Source: Gordonia araii NBRC 100433 (lineage in GTDB: Bacteria; Actinomycetota; Actinomycetes; Mycobacteriales; Mycobacteriaceae). From it: DNA of 64,000 nucleotides. Under the pieces are notes generated by a model. It was not told where the DNA came from. It made no database searches and was given only the letters and a program-made list of their open reading frames with translations. Where the stretch lies: assembly GCF_000241265.1 (NCBI RefSeq), contig NZ_BAEE01000013.1, forward strand, positions 1 through 64,000, read 5' to 3'. Each line of letters starts with the position of its first letter. Within the stretch, counting starts at the first letter, position 1. The position numbers were made by a program, and so were the translations under genes. This document shows, piece by piece, positions 1 through 8,168 of this stretch.

Positions 1-885
1 CCGCTCGGGGTCGATACCGGCATCTCCAAATCGGAGGTCTCCCGTATTTGCGGCGGACTCGATGAGCAGATCACCGAGTTCCGGGAGCGCACTCTGACCC
101 ACACCGAGTTCCCCTACATTTTCGCCGACGCCACCTTCTGCAAAGTTCGGGTCGGGGCCCATGTGGTCTCCCAAGCCCTGGTGGTGGTCACCGGGGTATC
201 GAGCTCAGGAACCCGTGAAGTCCTCGGTACCGCCGTCGGAGACTCCGAATCCTATGAGTTCTGGCGCGAGTTCCTGGCCTCACTCAAAGCCCGCGGCCTG
301 CATGGAGTGCATCTGGTCATCTCCGATGCGCACGCCGGATTGAAGGCCGCGGTCGCTGAGCAGTTCACCGGCGCCGCATGGCAACGCTGCCGTGTGCACT
401 TCATGCGGAACCTGCACGGCGCAGTCTCGGGTCGTCAGGCACCGGTGGTCACCGCCGCAGTCCGCACCATCTTCGCTCACACCGACCCGGCAGACCTGGC
501 CGCCCAGTGGGACCAGGTCGCCGACTCCCTGGCCGAGTCGTTTCCCAAAGTGACGGGCATGATGAACGAGGCGAGAACCGATGTGCTGGCGTTCACCGCA
601 TTCCCACAAACCCACTGGCAGAAGATCTGGTCCAACAACCCGATCGAGCGGCTCAACAAAGAGATCAAACGACGTGCCGACGTCGTGGAGATCTTCCCCA
701 ACCCGCCGGCGTTCCTGCGGTTAGCGACCGCCGTGGTCATCGAAGCCCACGACGAATGGCAAGTCACCCGCCGCTACCTCTCCGAGGTCTCCATGGCCGA
801 ACTGCGCCGCACCATCGCAGCCAAACAACACGCCATAGCCACCGCCGCCACCGAAGCCAGCCCCAACGGGCAAGCGATCGCCTAA
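1..885 (+). CDS. IS256-family transposase, 5' end outside window
   Basis: The reading frame is open from base 1 to the TAA ending at 885, so the N-terminus lies upstream. The protein carries the IS256/Mutator-type DDE layout: a first acidic residue in FADATFCKVR, a second in ISDAHAGLKAA, the C-x2-H-like block QRCRVHFMRNL, and the terminal Glu in NNPIERLNKEIKRR. It would cut and join the ends of its own insertion sequence. About 295 residues are visible; the family is usually about 400. The right inverted repeat should lie in the 79 bases before the next gene, but I could not identify it without the left end. It lies at the edge of the accessory island. Confidence 0.93.
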   Translation, partial: PLGVDTGISKSEVSRICGGLDEQITEFRERTLTHTEFPYIFADATFCKVRVGAHVVSQALVVVTGVSSSGTREVLGTAVGDSESYEFWREFLASLKARGLHGVHLVISDAHAGLKAAVAEQFTGAAWQRCRVHFMRNLHGAVSGRQAPVVTAAVRTIFAHTDPADLAAQWDQVADSLAESFPKVTGMMNEARTDVLAFTAFPQTHWQKIWSNNPIERLNKEIKRRADVVEIFPNPPAFLRLATAVVIEAHDEWQVTRRYLSEVSMAELRRTIAAKQHAIATAATEASPNGQAIA

Positions 886-963
886 CCTCAAACCGACTCG
901 TTGATCAATGCGCACCAACGCCGATCCCAAGTCCACCACTCAGCGGGGCGCTGTCTGGCGGCA

Positions 964-2086
964 ATGTTGAGCGCGGAGCAACTGGAGTACGCCGCCCGGA
1001 TCGGCGAGTTCTGGGAGCGGCGCGTGCTCTCCACCGAGCGGTGTGACCGCCATGACGTGCGGTATCTCGTGGACCGGGTCTACCAGGCATTCGGATTTTC
1101 CCCGCCGAGCACGGTCACCCGGGTGGACTCGCCGGTCGCCGGGATCGCACACGTCATGCGGTTGGCGGCCGATCACCGTCACCTCGGACCACACATGGGC
1201 AAGGACCTCCGCGACGACCTCGACGACCAGTTGGAGCGGATGCTGCTCGACGAGGGTTCGCGCACGCTCGACGAGCGGATCTGGCGGGCGTTGGGCGCGC
1301 GTGCGCGGTTGGGCCAGGGAACCGAACTCGATCAGCCGATGTGGCGCCCAGATCGTCCGGCAACTCGACGCCGCCGCCGTCGTCCACAAGGAAGACCGGC
1401 TGGTCGACCCCTTGGCCTCCTGGTACTGCTCCGAGCTGAGCGCCTGGTGGGATAGGGTGTGGCTCGCCCGGCTGATCTGCGAGACGACGTTCGCCGGGAT
1501 CAGTGACACCAGCCGGTTGACGGCAGTCGCCGCGCTGACCGCCGCGGTCGGGTGCTGGTGGCCGATGGACGGTGCGGTGGTTGTGGTGGAGCGTCCGACG
1601 GTGATCCGCTGCGACGCCATGGGATGCGTGCACGGCGAGGACGGGCCCGCCCTGATCTTCGCCGACGGGTACGCGGTGTACGCGTGGCACGGCACCGCGG
1701 TGCCGGCGGACATGATCCACGCGGAGTCGTGGTCGGTCGCCCGGATCCTGGCGGAGCGCAACCTCGAGGTGCGCCGGTGCGCGGCCGAGCACATGGGCTG
1801 GGGCGAGTTCCTCACCCGGGCCGGCGCCCAACTGGTCGCCGAGGCACCAGACCCGGGCAACGCGCCGCATCGGCTGGAGTTGTACGACCTCCCCGACGAG
1901 ATTCTGGAGGCCTACCCCCGTGACGTCCGAGTTTGCTTGTGCACCAACGGGTCACTGGAGCGGGATGGCAGTGCGCGGCGGTACGGCATCGTGGTGCGCG
2001 CCGATCTCGACGATCCGGTGGAGGCGATCGCCGATTCATACGGGGTATCGGCGGAGGTCTATCGGGGTCTGCAGGCGCGGCGCTGA
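964..2086 (+). pseudogene. DUF6745 protein, interrupted by a +1 frameshift
   Basis: An ATG at 964 opens a frame whose product (RVLSTERCDRHDV..., VTRVDSPVAG) reads well to about base 1341, then turns into Arg-rich nonsense. From about 1346 the next frame continues with QIVRQLDAAAVVHKEDR, the HGEDGPALIFADGYAVYAWH block and a C-terminus with LEVRRCAAEHMG and NGSLERDGSARRYGI. The two halves join into one roughly 370-residue protein typical of the DUF6745 family, whose function is unknown. One extra base near 1341-1350 explains the break; it is either a real mutation or a sequence error. The gene lies between an IS256 copy and a strong hairpin. Confidence 0.8.
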
Positions 2087-2123
2087 GCCGGCCCCGCACA
2101 CCGTGGCGGTGTGCGGGGCCGGC
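2087..2123. terminator. Bidirectional terminator hairpin, 17-bp perfect stem
   Basis: Bases 2087-2103 are exactly complementary to 2107-2123, with a three-base TGG loop. It begins directly after the TGA of the DUF6745 gene and ends three bases before the stop codon of the convergent small gene, so it can serve both. No T-tract follows, as is usual in actinobacteria. Confidence 0.85.
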
Positions 2124-2126
2124 CGG

Positions 2127-2435
2127 TCACTCCCATTCGAACGGGGAGTGCAGCATCCGGATCAACGGCTCGGTGAACAGGTCCTCGCCGGGGATCCCCG
2201 CGTACTTGCCGAGCGAGCGGATGAGCAGTTCGACCTCGACGATCGCGATCCGTTGCGACTCCGTCTCGGTGGGGAACTCGGCGTCGTCATCGGCGGCCCA
2301 CTCGCGCAGCCGGCGGCGGTGCACCCCCGATGCGGCCCGGAGTAGTTCCGAGCGGATCCGGTGGATCATCTCCGGGTCGCGCACCTTGCGGCGCTCGATC
2401 GCGTCCTCGACGACGTCGGGGTTGTGGCTGTTCAT
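2127..2435 (-). CDS. Small acidic hypothetical protein (102 aa)
   Basis: I do not recognise the family. The product is 102 residues, predicted mostly helical, charged, with no membrane segment. Its N-terminus (MNSHNPDVVEDAIERRK) is followed by an Arg-rich helix and an acidic stretch (EWAADDDAEFPTETES). The ATG at 2435 is preceded by AAGGAGG at good spacing, so the start is secure. It is transcribed alone toward the hairpin at 2087-2123. The promoter region carries the first copy of the GTGGGGAAACGGCTAG motif found at four other island operons, which makes it a likely member of the same regulon and suggests it is a functional small component rather than a chance ORF. Confidence 0.75.
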   Translation of the reverse strand: MNSHNPDVVEDAIERRKVRDPEMIHRIRSELLRAASGVHRRRLREWAADDDAEFPTETESQRIAIVEVELLIRSLGKYAGIPGEDLFTEPLIRMLHSPFEWE

Positions 2436-2539
2436 TTCTCCTCCTTGTGTGGACAGGGCTCAGGGCAGAGCTCACCCCGGATGGGGCGTCGGTGAAGGAG
2501 CGAATGCTCGCGATTCGCGCTGGGCGCGGATCCACCAAA

Positions 2540-2555
2540 CTAGCCGTTTCCCCAC
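2540..2555 (-). promoter_or_regulatory. Island promoter motif, copy 1
   Basis: Read on the minus strand this is GTGGGGAAACGGCTAG, ending 104 bases before the ATG of the 102-residue gene. The same 16 bases occur at 30063-30078. The core GGGGAAACGGC recurs at 3919, 34107 and 37845, always oriented toward the downstream gene. It may be an operator or a -35-like element of an alternative sigma factor. Confidence 0.6.
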
Positions 2556-2604
2556 CGGTGGGCAAGGGGTCGGCCGGGTGAGGGGGCAGCAGGGCGGGGA
2601 GTCG

Positions 2605-3378
2605 TCAGGGCTGGGCGTCGTCGCGGTAGAGGTACCGGTCGCGACGCTGCATGACCTCTTGGACGTGGTTGAGGACGGGTTGGTAGAAGTCCTTGTGGTG
2701 CTGGCTCTCCAACACGCTCGAGCCGACGAAGGCGACCGCGGCCACCGAGGCGATCAGGATGCACACCTGGATCAGGACCTGCGGGAGGAACGGCGTACCG
2801 ATGCGGAAGAGGGTGCCCTGCTCGAGCCACGGCCCGTTCGGGTTGGCCGCCACCGCACCGCTCACCGCGTCGTCGGGGTGAAGCGTCACCATCGAGCAGT
2901 GCGAAACCAGGTCGGGCACCTGACCCGGGTTGGCGTTGACCACTCCCGGGCAGATCCAGTCGAGCATCACGTCCTGCGGCACCAGCACGGTGGCCAAGAG
3001 GGTGAAGAACAGGAAGGTCATCACCGCCAAGAGGAGTGCCTGCGTGAACTGGACGATGACGACGAGGGCGACCGCGTTCAACCGCTCGGCCCGGGTCAAC
3101 GGGCGGTAGTCGCCGCGCTCGAGGGCCTCCTGCCGGGAGTGGCGGAGGTTGTCGATCGCCGCGACCAGGATGAACGCCACTCCGGCGAGTCCCAGCAACA
3201 GGGCCGCCGACCACAGCCGGGCGCGCGACATGTGGGCGGTGAGTTGCCAGGCCTCCGGCGCACAGAGGAAGAACAGGATGGTCAGCACGAGCATCGGGAT
3301 CATCTTCCCGACGAAGGCCCACACCGACGCGACCTGCCGCACCGCCTGCTGCGCAGCCCACCGCGGGATGCTCCCCAC
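2605..3378 (-). CDS. Four-segment membrane protein, unknown function
   Basis: I do not recognise the family. The 257-residue product has hydrophobic segments near residues 27-46 (MLVLTILFFLCAP), 58-78 (LWSAALLLGLAGVAFILVAA), 103-135 (a long segment that could cross once or twice) and 207-230 (LIQVCILIASVAAVAFVG). An extramembrane loop with two Cys lies between the third and fourth, and the C-terminal tail is charged (NHVQEVMQRRDRYLYRDD). The GTG at 3378 is only six bases from the stop of the upstream gene, so the two are cotranscribed and translation may be coupled. Both are minus-strand membrane proteins next to the LuxR-type regulator. Confidence 0.7.
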   Translation of the reverse strand: MGSIPRWAAQQAVRQVASVWAFVGKMIPMLVLTILFFLCAPEAWQLTAHMSRARLWSAALLLGLAGVAFILVAAIDNLRHSRQEALERGDYRPLTRAERLNAVALVVIVQFTQALLLAVMTFLFFTLLATVLVPQDVMLDWICPGVVNANPGQVPDLVSHCSMVTLHPDDAVSGAVAANPNGPWLEQGTLFRIGTPFLPQVLIQVCILIASVAAVAFVGSSVLESQHHKDFYQPVLNHVQEVMQRRDRYLYRDDAQP

Positions 3379-3384
3379 CCCCCA

Positions 3385-3885
3385 CTAGGCGACGACCAGG
3401 GCGATGATCGCCGAGACCACCGCCGAGCACGCGGTGACCGCGGCCGCCGACCCGCCGTCGAGCGCCCACACGGCGGCCACCGCCGCCGCCACGACCGCCG
3501 CTGCGGCGACCACCGCCGCCGCGGCGGCGCGCCACGAGCGGGGGAGCAAGCGGAGGACCAGTCCGACCACCCAGGTGACGACCACCGGAAACAGGACCGC
3601 GATGGGGAAGATCAGCAGATAGACGGCGTGCTTGATTCCGTGGTCGTTGCGCCATCCCGCGAAGAAGTTCCATCCCGAGACGAGTAAGGCGACCTCCACC
3701 GCGAGTGCAAGGACTCCGACGAAGACCGGGGTGGCCCGGACCAACAGTCGGCGTTTGCGCACGGCGGCTTCGACGGAGGTGGGAAAGCCGTTGTCGCGCA
3801 GCCATTGTTCGGCCTCGCGGAAGTCGGTGTGGCCGGCGGTCACTGGTCTGCGCCCGGGTCCGGGGTGCCTCGCATGACCGATCAC
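3385..3885 (-). CDS. Ala-rich membrane protein, unknown function
   Basis: This is an unrecognised protein of about 166 residues. A soluble N-terminus (HTDFREAEQWLRDNGFPTSV) precedes about four membrane segments, two of them almost pure Ala/Val (AAAAAVVAAAAVVAAAVAAV). The start is uncertain: GTG at 3885 gives the longest sensible product, while a second in-frame GTG at 3843 directly precedes the conserved-looking N-terminal helix; neither has a clear ribosome site. The reading frame stays open further upstream, but there it is antisense to the regulator gene and reads as compositional noise. It is the first gene of a two-gene operon with the membrane protein downstream and divergent from the LuxR-type gene. 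Confidence 0.6.
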   Translation of the reverse strand: MIGHARHPGPGRRPVTAGHTDFREAEQWLRDNGFPTSVEAAVRKRRLLVRATPVFVGVLALAVEVALLVSGWNFFAGWRNDHGIKHAVYLLIFPIAVLFPVVVTWVVGLVLRLLPRSWRAAAAAVVAAAAVVAAAVAAVWALDGGSAAAVTACSAVVSAIIALVVA

Positions 3886-3916
3886 CTTACGCGCGTCGCG
3901 CGCGCTGGCGACTCGT

Positions 3917-3930
3917 GTGGGGAAACGGCT
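3917..3930 (+). promoter_or_regulatory. Island promoter motif, copy 2
   Basis: GTGGGGAAACGGCT on the plus strand, 45 bases before the ATG of the LuxR-type regulator. It matches the copy upstream of the HerA-like ATPase (37843-37856) over all 14 bases. A regulator gene carrying the same element as its neighbours would fit autoregulation. Confidence 0.6.
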
Positions 3931-3975
3931 TCCGGGTACCGGTATGCCCGCCGCCGCAAGCACAGGAGGAACCCC

Positions 3976-4596
3976 ATGAGTGAAGCGCTCGATTGGACCG
4001 CGACCCCGGCAGCACCCGTGGTCGTCGTCACGGATGGATCGGCATTCGATTGCGCCGCCGCCGCACTGGTCGAGAAATGCGGCTACCGCGCCGATCTCGT
4101 CCCGCTGAACGGCGTTGCCGACCAGCGTCCGCGAGTGGTCATCGTGCGCGACGAACTCATGGCGGCGCGGGTCGCGCGGGACCTGCCCGGTCGGCCGGTC
4201 CCACTCGTCGTCCTCATCCCGTCCGGACAGTCGTCGCGGCGGGTGGGGCGCACCCACCTGTTGCGCGGATCCTCGGCGGCCAGCGAACTCGGCCGGATCC
4301 TGCACAATGCCGTCGGGCCCGCAGCCGGCACCCGGCGCGACCTCGTCCACCTGTCCCACCGCGAGCGCGAAGTCGTCACCGAGTACGTGCTGGGCGCGAC
4401 GATCACCGAAACCGCTCAGCGGTTCACGCTCGCGGAGGCGACTGTGAAGTCGCACAAGCGGCGGGTGGCGGCCAAATACGAGGCGGCCGGACGGCCGGCG
4501 CAGAACAAGGCGCAGCTGCTGTTGCAGATGGTCGCCGACGGTTGGATCACGTTGCCGGGGGCCGAGACCGGTCCGGTCCGCACCTCCGGCGCGTGA
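3976..4596 (+). CDS. LuxR-type HTH regulator with atypical N-terminal domain
   Basis: The 206-residue product ends in a GerE/LuxR helix-turn-helix at about residues 118-190 (LSHREREVVTEYVLG, EATVKSHKRRVAAKYEAAGR). The N-terminal 105 residues are an alpha/beta domain (VVVVTDGSAFDCAAAALVEK) without an obvious receiver Asp triad, so the input is unknown. AGGAGG six bases before the ATG fixes the start. The protein parallels the regulator at 30158-30763: both have the same layout, length and GRP-x-NK-x2-LL-x2-(M/L)-(V/I)-ADGW C-terminal signature. It carries a shared promoter motif 45 bases upstream and ends exactly where the convergent TrkA/RyR gene ends. It is a likely island regulator. Confidence 0.85.
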   Translation: MSEALDWTATPAAPVVVVTDGSAFDCAAAALVEKCGYRADLVPLNGVADQRPRVVIVRDELMAARVARDLPGRPVPLVVLIPSGQSSRRVGRTHLLRGSSAASELGRILHNAVGPAAGTRRDLVHLSHREREVVTEYVLGATITETAQRFTLAEATVKSHKRRVAAKYEAAGRPAQNKAQLLLQMVADGWITLPGAETGPVRTSGA

Positions 4597-7032
4597 TCAC
4601 CGGACGGGCGGAAGATCCTCCGGCGGGCACGACTCGTACGAGTCGGTGAAATGCTGGTCGTCGACGACCCACGACTTGCCGGCCGAGTCGGTGACGACCC
4701 ACTGTTCTTCGGAGACGTCGAGACGACCCTCGGTGGACATCACCGTCTCACCCGGATTACCGGGCCGTGCGGTCACGACCCCGGTACGCCGATACGTTTC
4801 GCCGGAGACGTGCTCATAGGTCCGTTGGAACGCCTCGTCGGCGACCGACCACGAGGGGCCGCCGTCGGTCTCGTGGACCTCCCAGTCGCCCGCCGCCGCC
4901 GTCATCGCCGCGCCCGTCCGCGTCGTCCAGGTCCACCCCTCGGCGCGCTGGCGTGCGACGACTTCGCCGCGTCGGCGGAAGTACATGTTCATGGGCACGA
5001 ATCCGATGGTCGCAAGTGAGTCCAGTGCTTCGCCGACGGACTCGACGACGTAGCGGCGAGAATAGTCGTCGAGCTCCTCCCACGGCACCAGGGACGGATG
5101 CCGCAGGGTGCGCCATCGCTTCTCCCGGCGCTCCCCGGGGGCCCACCCGTGGGCGACGTAATAGTCGCACCAGGATTGGTGCTCGAGCTCGGCGAACCGC
5201 TCGATCTCCTCGGGCCTCAGCGGCGCGGCGACGGGGGTCCCGATCTTGGGCCGGTGCCACACCCGGCCCGCGCGGGAGGCGATTTCCAGCGCGGCGCCCA
5301 CCCGTCGGACGCCGCTCTCCCGGTAGAAGTCCGACAACTCTTCCCACGGCCGGGTGTTGGGCTTGCCCGGATCGGCTCGCTCGCCCAGGTGGGCCAGGTA
5401 ATCCTCGTGCATCCGACGGGCGATCCGGTCCCAGCCTGTTTCGGAGATCACCACCGCGTCGGAACCGGGCAAGGTCGACAGCAGCGTCGGGCCGAAGTGC
5501 AGCGCAGTCCCGACGACGGTGGTCGACCCGACGCCGGCGGTTCCCGGGCTGTGGGCCAACAGTCGGATCCCGGGAATGCGCGCGGCCAACCGGTTGACGA
5601 GCTGGTCGGAGTCCGGTGCGCTGGGTTCGGTGATGATCACAAATGGCGCAACACTGTCCGCGAGGAGCGCTCGAACCGTCAGCACGTCGGGTTTCGACTC
5701 CACCGCGACGACCTCGACGCCGTGGTTGAAAGGGGGGAACCCGCGTTGTTTCCCCTGGTGATCGGCTACGAGATCGTTGGCGCCCTCGCCGATGACGGTG
5801 ACGCGGAGCGGCGACGGCGCCGCGGTCGCCGACTTCTCCCGCCGGTGCTGGACCAACTCGTCGACGACGGCCAGGGCCAGCGTGTCCGTGCCGATGATGA
5901 CGATCCCGGTGCACTCCGAGGCGGTGAGGGTATTGATCACGGCCTCGGCGGTCACATTGTTGATGCCGACCGTGTCACCGAGCATCTGGGTGTCGGCGAG
6001 CGCCTGCCGGCGCCGCCAGCTGTTCGCCTGGGCGGGATTGTCGAAGCGGACGATCAGACGCGGCCGTGCGCCGTCGTCGCGGGATATGTGAGAGACCCCG
6101 GTCAGGGCGGCGACGACGCGTGCGGACTCGTCGATCCGGTCGTTCAAGACGTAGGCGGCGTGGAGGACGCTTCGCCGCCCGCCGATCCCCCACCGGGACA
6201 GCAGGCTCCACAGGAATCGGGGGTCGCCGGGATCGCCGACGACGACGAGGACACCCATCTGGCGGACCTCGTCGAGCCTCGGGTGGCTGTGGTCGGCCTC
6301 CACCACGACCACCCGTGACCCCAGGGTGCGTTGGCGGTTGAGGACCCCGATGACCGGGATCGTGTTGTCGTCGAGACCGGTGACCAGGACGACCGAGGGG
6401 GTCAGGTGGGCCAGCAGGCGGTCCCGGCTGGCCCGGAGCGGGGTGGTCAATGCGGCCATCACGCCGAGAAAGGTCGTCATGATCGCGGTGAGGCGCGCGA
6501 TCTGGATGGCCAGCGGCATCGGTGCTCCGCAGCCCTGCGGCGGGGCGGTGAAGACGTTCTCGACGCTGCCGACGAAGAGGGAGAGGGTCCACGCCAGCGG
6601 TGTCCAGACGGGGGCCTGGTCACCGGTGCACCGCGCGTACGTCGGCATCGCCAAGGCAACGGCGGTAATACTCAGGACCACCCCGGCCACCAGGGCCACC
6701 GAGTGGCGCTCCTGGCGGCGTGGCCACCAATACGCCCACACCAAGCCGCCGGCGATGGCACATGCGACGACGAAGGCGAGGCCCGAGGCCGGGGAGGTGA
6801 GTCGTTGAAGCCACACCGGCCAGTCCTTGGTGGCGCCCGGATCGGCTCCGGCAGCAGCCACGGCGCCGATGAAGGCGATACCGGCCAGGCCCAAGAGCAC
6901 CAGGGTGACGTTCGGCAGGCGGGAGTGGCGCGGGTCCGGACGGTTCTGCCGCGGGCGGACGACCCGCCCGGCCAGGATCAGCCGCTTCATCCGCAGGCGG
7001 AACGGTATGGCGAAGGGGTCGGTCTTGGTCAT
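4597..7032 (-). CDS. Membrane TrkA-N protein with C-terminal RyR domain
   Basis: The 811-residue product starts at ATG 7032 (ATGA overlap with the transporter stop). It has about four or five hydrophobic segments (near 43-62, 84-102, 111-130, 145-162, 174-196), then two Rossmann-like regulatory regions (VVLVTGLDDNTIPVIGVLNR at about 214; TGIVIIGTDTLALAVVDELV at about 375), resembling the N-terminal domains that gate potassium and CASTOR/Pollux-type channels. Residues about 605-680 are a ryanodine-receptor RyR domain (LEHQSWCDYYVAHGW, RTLRHPSLVPWEELDDY). The C-terminus holds two related short repeats (PSWSVADEAFQRTYE and KSWVVDDQHFTDSYE). No TxGYG potassium filter is visible, so ion selectivity is unknown. 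It is the last gene of the TIR operon, suggesting nucleotide-gated membrane activity. Confidence 0.85.
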   Translation of the reverse strand: MTKTDPFAIPFRLRMKRLILAGRVVRPRQNRPDPRHSRLPNVTLVLLGLAGIAFIGAVAAAGADPGATKDWPVWLQRLTSPASGLAFVVACAIAGGLVWAYWWPRRQERHSVALVAGVVLSITAVALAMPTYARCTGDQAPVWTPLAWTLSLFVGSVENVFTAPPQGCGAPMPLAIQIARLTAIMTTFLGVMAALTTPLRASRDRLLAHLTPSVVLVTGLDDNTIPVIGVLNRQRTLGSRVVVVEADHSHPRLDEVRQMGVLVVVGDPGDPRFLWSLLSRWGIGGRRSVLHAAYVLNDRIDESARVVAALTGVSHISRDDGARPRLIVRFDNPAQANSWRRRQALADTQMLGDTVGINNVTAEAVINTLTASECTGIVIIGTDTLALAVVDELVQHRREKSATAAPSPLRVTVIGEGANDLVADHQGKQRGFPPFNHGVEVVAVESKPDVLTVRALLADSVAPFVIITEPSAPDSDQLVNRLAARIPGIRLLAHSPGTAGVGSTTVVGTALHFGPTLLSTLPGSDAVVISETGWDRIARRMHEDYLAHLGERADPGKPNTRPWEELSDFYRESGVRRVGAALEIASRAGRVWHRPKIGTPVAAPLRPEEIERFAELEHQSWCDYYVAHGWAPGERREKRWRTLRHPSLVPWEELDDYSRRYVVESVGEALDSLATIGFVPMNMYFRRRGEVVARQRAEGWTWTTRTGAAMTAAAGDWEVHETDGGPSWSVADEAFQRTYEHVSGETYRRTGVVTARPGNPGETVMSTEGRLDVSEEQWVVTDSAGKSWVVDDQHFTDSYESCPPEDLPPVR

Positions 7033-8168
7033 AAGGCCCCCGATGCGAACAGGGCCTGCATCGATACCAACAGCACCGCCAGAAACCCGAAGTTGATAAT
7101 CGAGAATATCCGCATGAAGCGCCGGGACTCGCCGGGTTGGTACTGGTTGTAGTGGCGCAGTGCGATCAGGCTTGCCAGGGAGGCGATGACGGTGCCGACG
7201 CCGCCGATGTTCACCCCGACCAAGAGCTGCTGGTAGTTGTCGGTGAAGGGGGCGAACAGGAAAGCGGTCGGGACGTTCGAGATGAACTGGCTGGCCAAGG
7301 CGCTCAAGACGAGGACGCGCCCATCGAGCACGTCCGACAGGACGGTATCCACCGCATGGATCTGCTTGATGTTGCCGGTGAGCAGGAAGAATGCGACGAA
7401 TGTCAGCATCAGCCCGTAATCGACGGAGCGGAGGGCGGCCCGGTCGACGAGGAGGAGTGCACCGATCACGATGGCCCCGCTCCACACCGGGACGACGCGC
7501 AGCACAATCGCGACGACGATGCCGAAGAGTAAGGCGTACAGCACGGCCCGACGGACGTCGACGGTTCCGACCGAGTCAAACGGGGTCACCGGCTTCGACC
7601 GCACCGCCGCGGAGACGGCGAGGATCAGCACCACCGAGATGAGGAACGGTGGTGACATCACCCGGAGGAACTCGAGGAACGGAATGTGGAACTGCTGGTA
7701 CAGGTAGAGGTTTTGGGGGCTGCCGAACGGGGTGATCATTCCGCCGAGGTTGGCGGCAACGGCCATCATCACAAACGTGAATGCCAGATAGCGCAGGTTG
7801 CCGGTGTTCTTCAGCGCCGTGTAGGCCAGGGGCAGGAAAGCGATCAGCGCCATGTCGTTGGTGATCAGCATCGAAGCGACGAGCGCCAGGAAGACCAACC
7901 CGATGATGAGTGCGCGCCGGGATCGCAGCCACCGCACCGTGACCTCGGCCAACTCGTTGATCACGTGGGCGTTTTCCAGCGCCCGGACGACGGCGAGGAA
8001 GCAGAAGAGGCTCACCAGCGTGCGGGGCTCGAAATAGTGGAGGTACTCCCGCGACGGACGGACGACGAAACACGAGGCCAGCGCCAGCACCGACGCGACG
8101 ATCAGGAACAGGTGGCTCTTGACGAAACCGCCGAGTCCCGGCGCAGTCGCCGGTGACTCAGCCGGCAT
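7029..8168 (-). CDS. SLC13/ArsB-type ion transporter
   Basis: The 379-residue integral membrane protein has about ten hydrophobic segments. Two half-site loops mark it as an ion-transporter (SLC13/ArsB/CitMHS) superfamily member: ITNDMALIAFLPLAY in the first half and ISNVPTAFLFAPF in the second, with GGMITPFGSPQNLYL between them. These bind anions or carboxylates in the family; the substrate here cannot be told. It is shorter than typical members (about 430 or more). The ATG at 8168 lies inside the end of the TIR-LRR gene (11-base overlap) and its stop overlaps the TrkA/RyR start, so the three are translationally coupled. Confidence 0.85.
   Translation of the reverse strand: MPAESPATAPGLGGFVKSHLFLIVASVLALASCFVVRPSREYLHYFEPRTLVSLFCFLAVVRALENAHVINELAEVTVRWLRSRRALIIGLVFLALVASMLITNDMALIAFLPLAYTALKNTGNLRYLAFTFVMMAVAANLGGMITPFGSPQNLYLYQQFHIPFLEFLRVMSPPFLISVVLILAVSAAVRSKPVTPFDSVGTVDVRRAVLYALLFGIVVAIVLRVVPVWSGAIVIGALLLVDRAALRSVDYGLMLTFVAFFLLTGNIKQIHAVDTVLSDVLDGRVLVLSALASQFISNVPTAFLFAPFTDNYQQLLVGVNIGGVGTVIASLASLIALRHYNQYQPGESRRFMRIFSIINFGFLAVLLVSMQALFASGAL

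Noticed and set aside
1933..3687. 584-residue plus-strand open frame rich in Arg, His, Asp and Gly
   Set aside because: It is antisense to three minus-strand genes with clear membrane segments and ribosome sites, and its composition is the usual shadow of GC-rich coding DNA.
4597..7032. Classical potassium channel
   Set aside because: No TxGYG-type filter is visible among the hydrophobic segments; only the regulatory Rossmann-like regions resemble channel parts.
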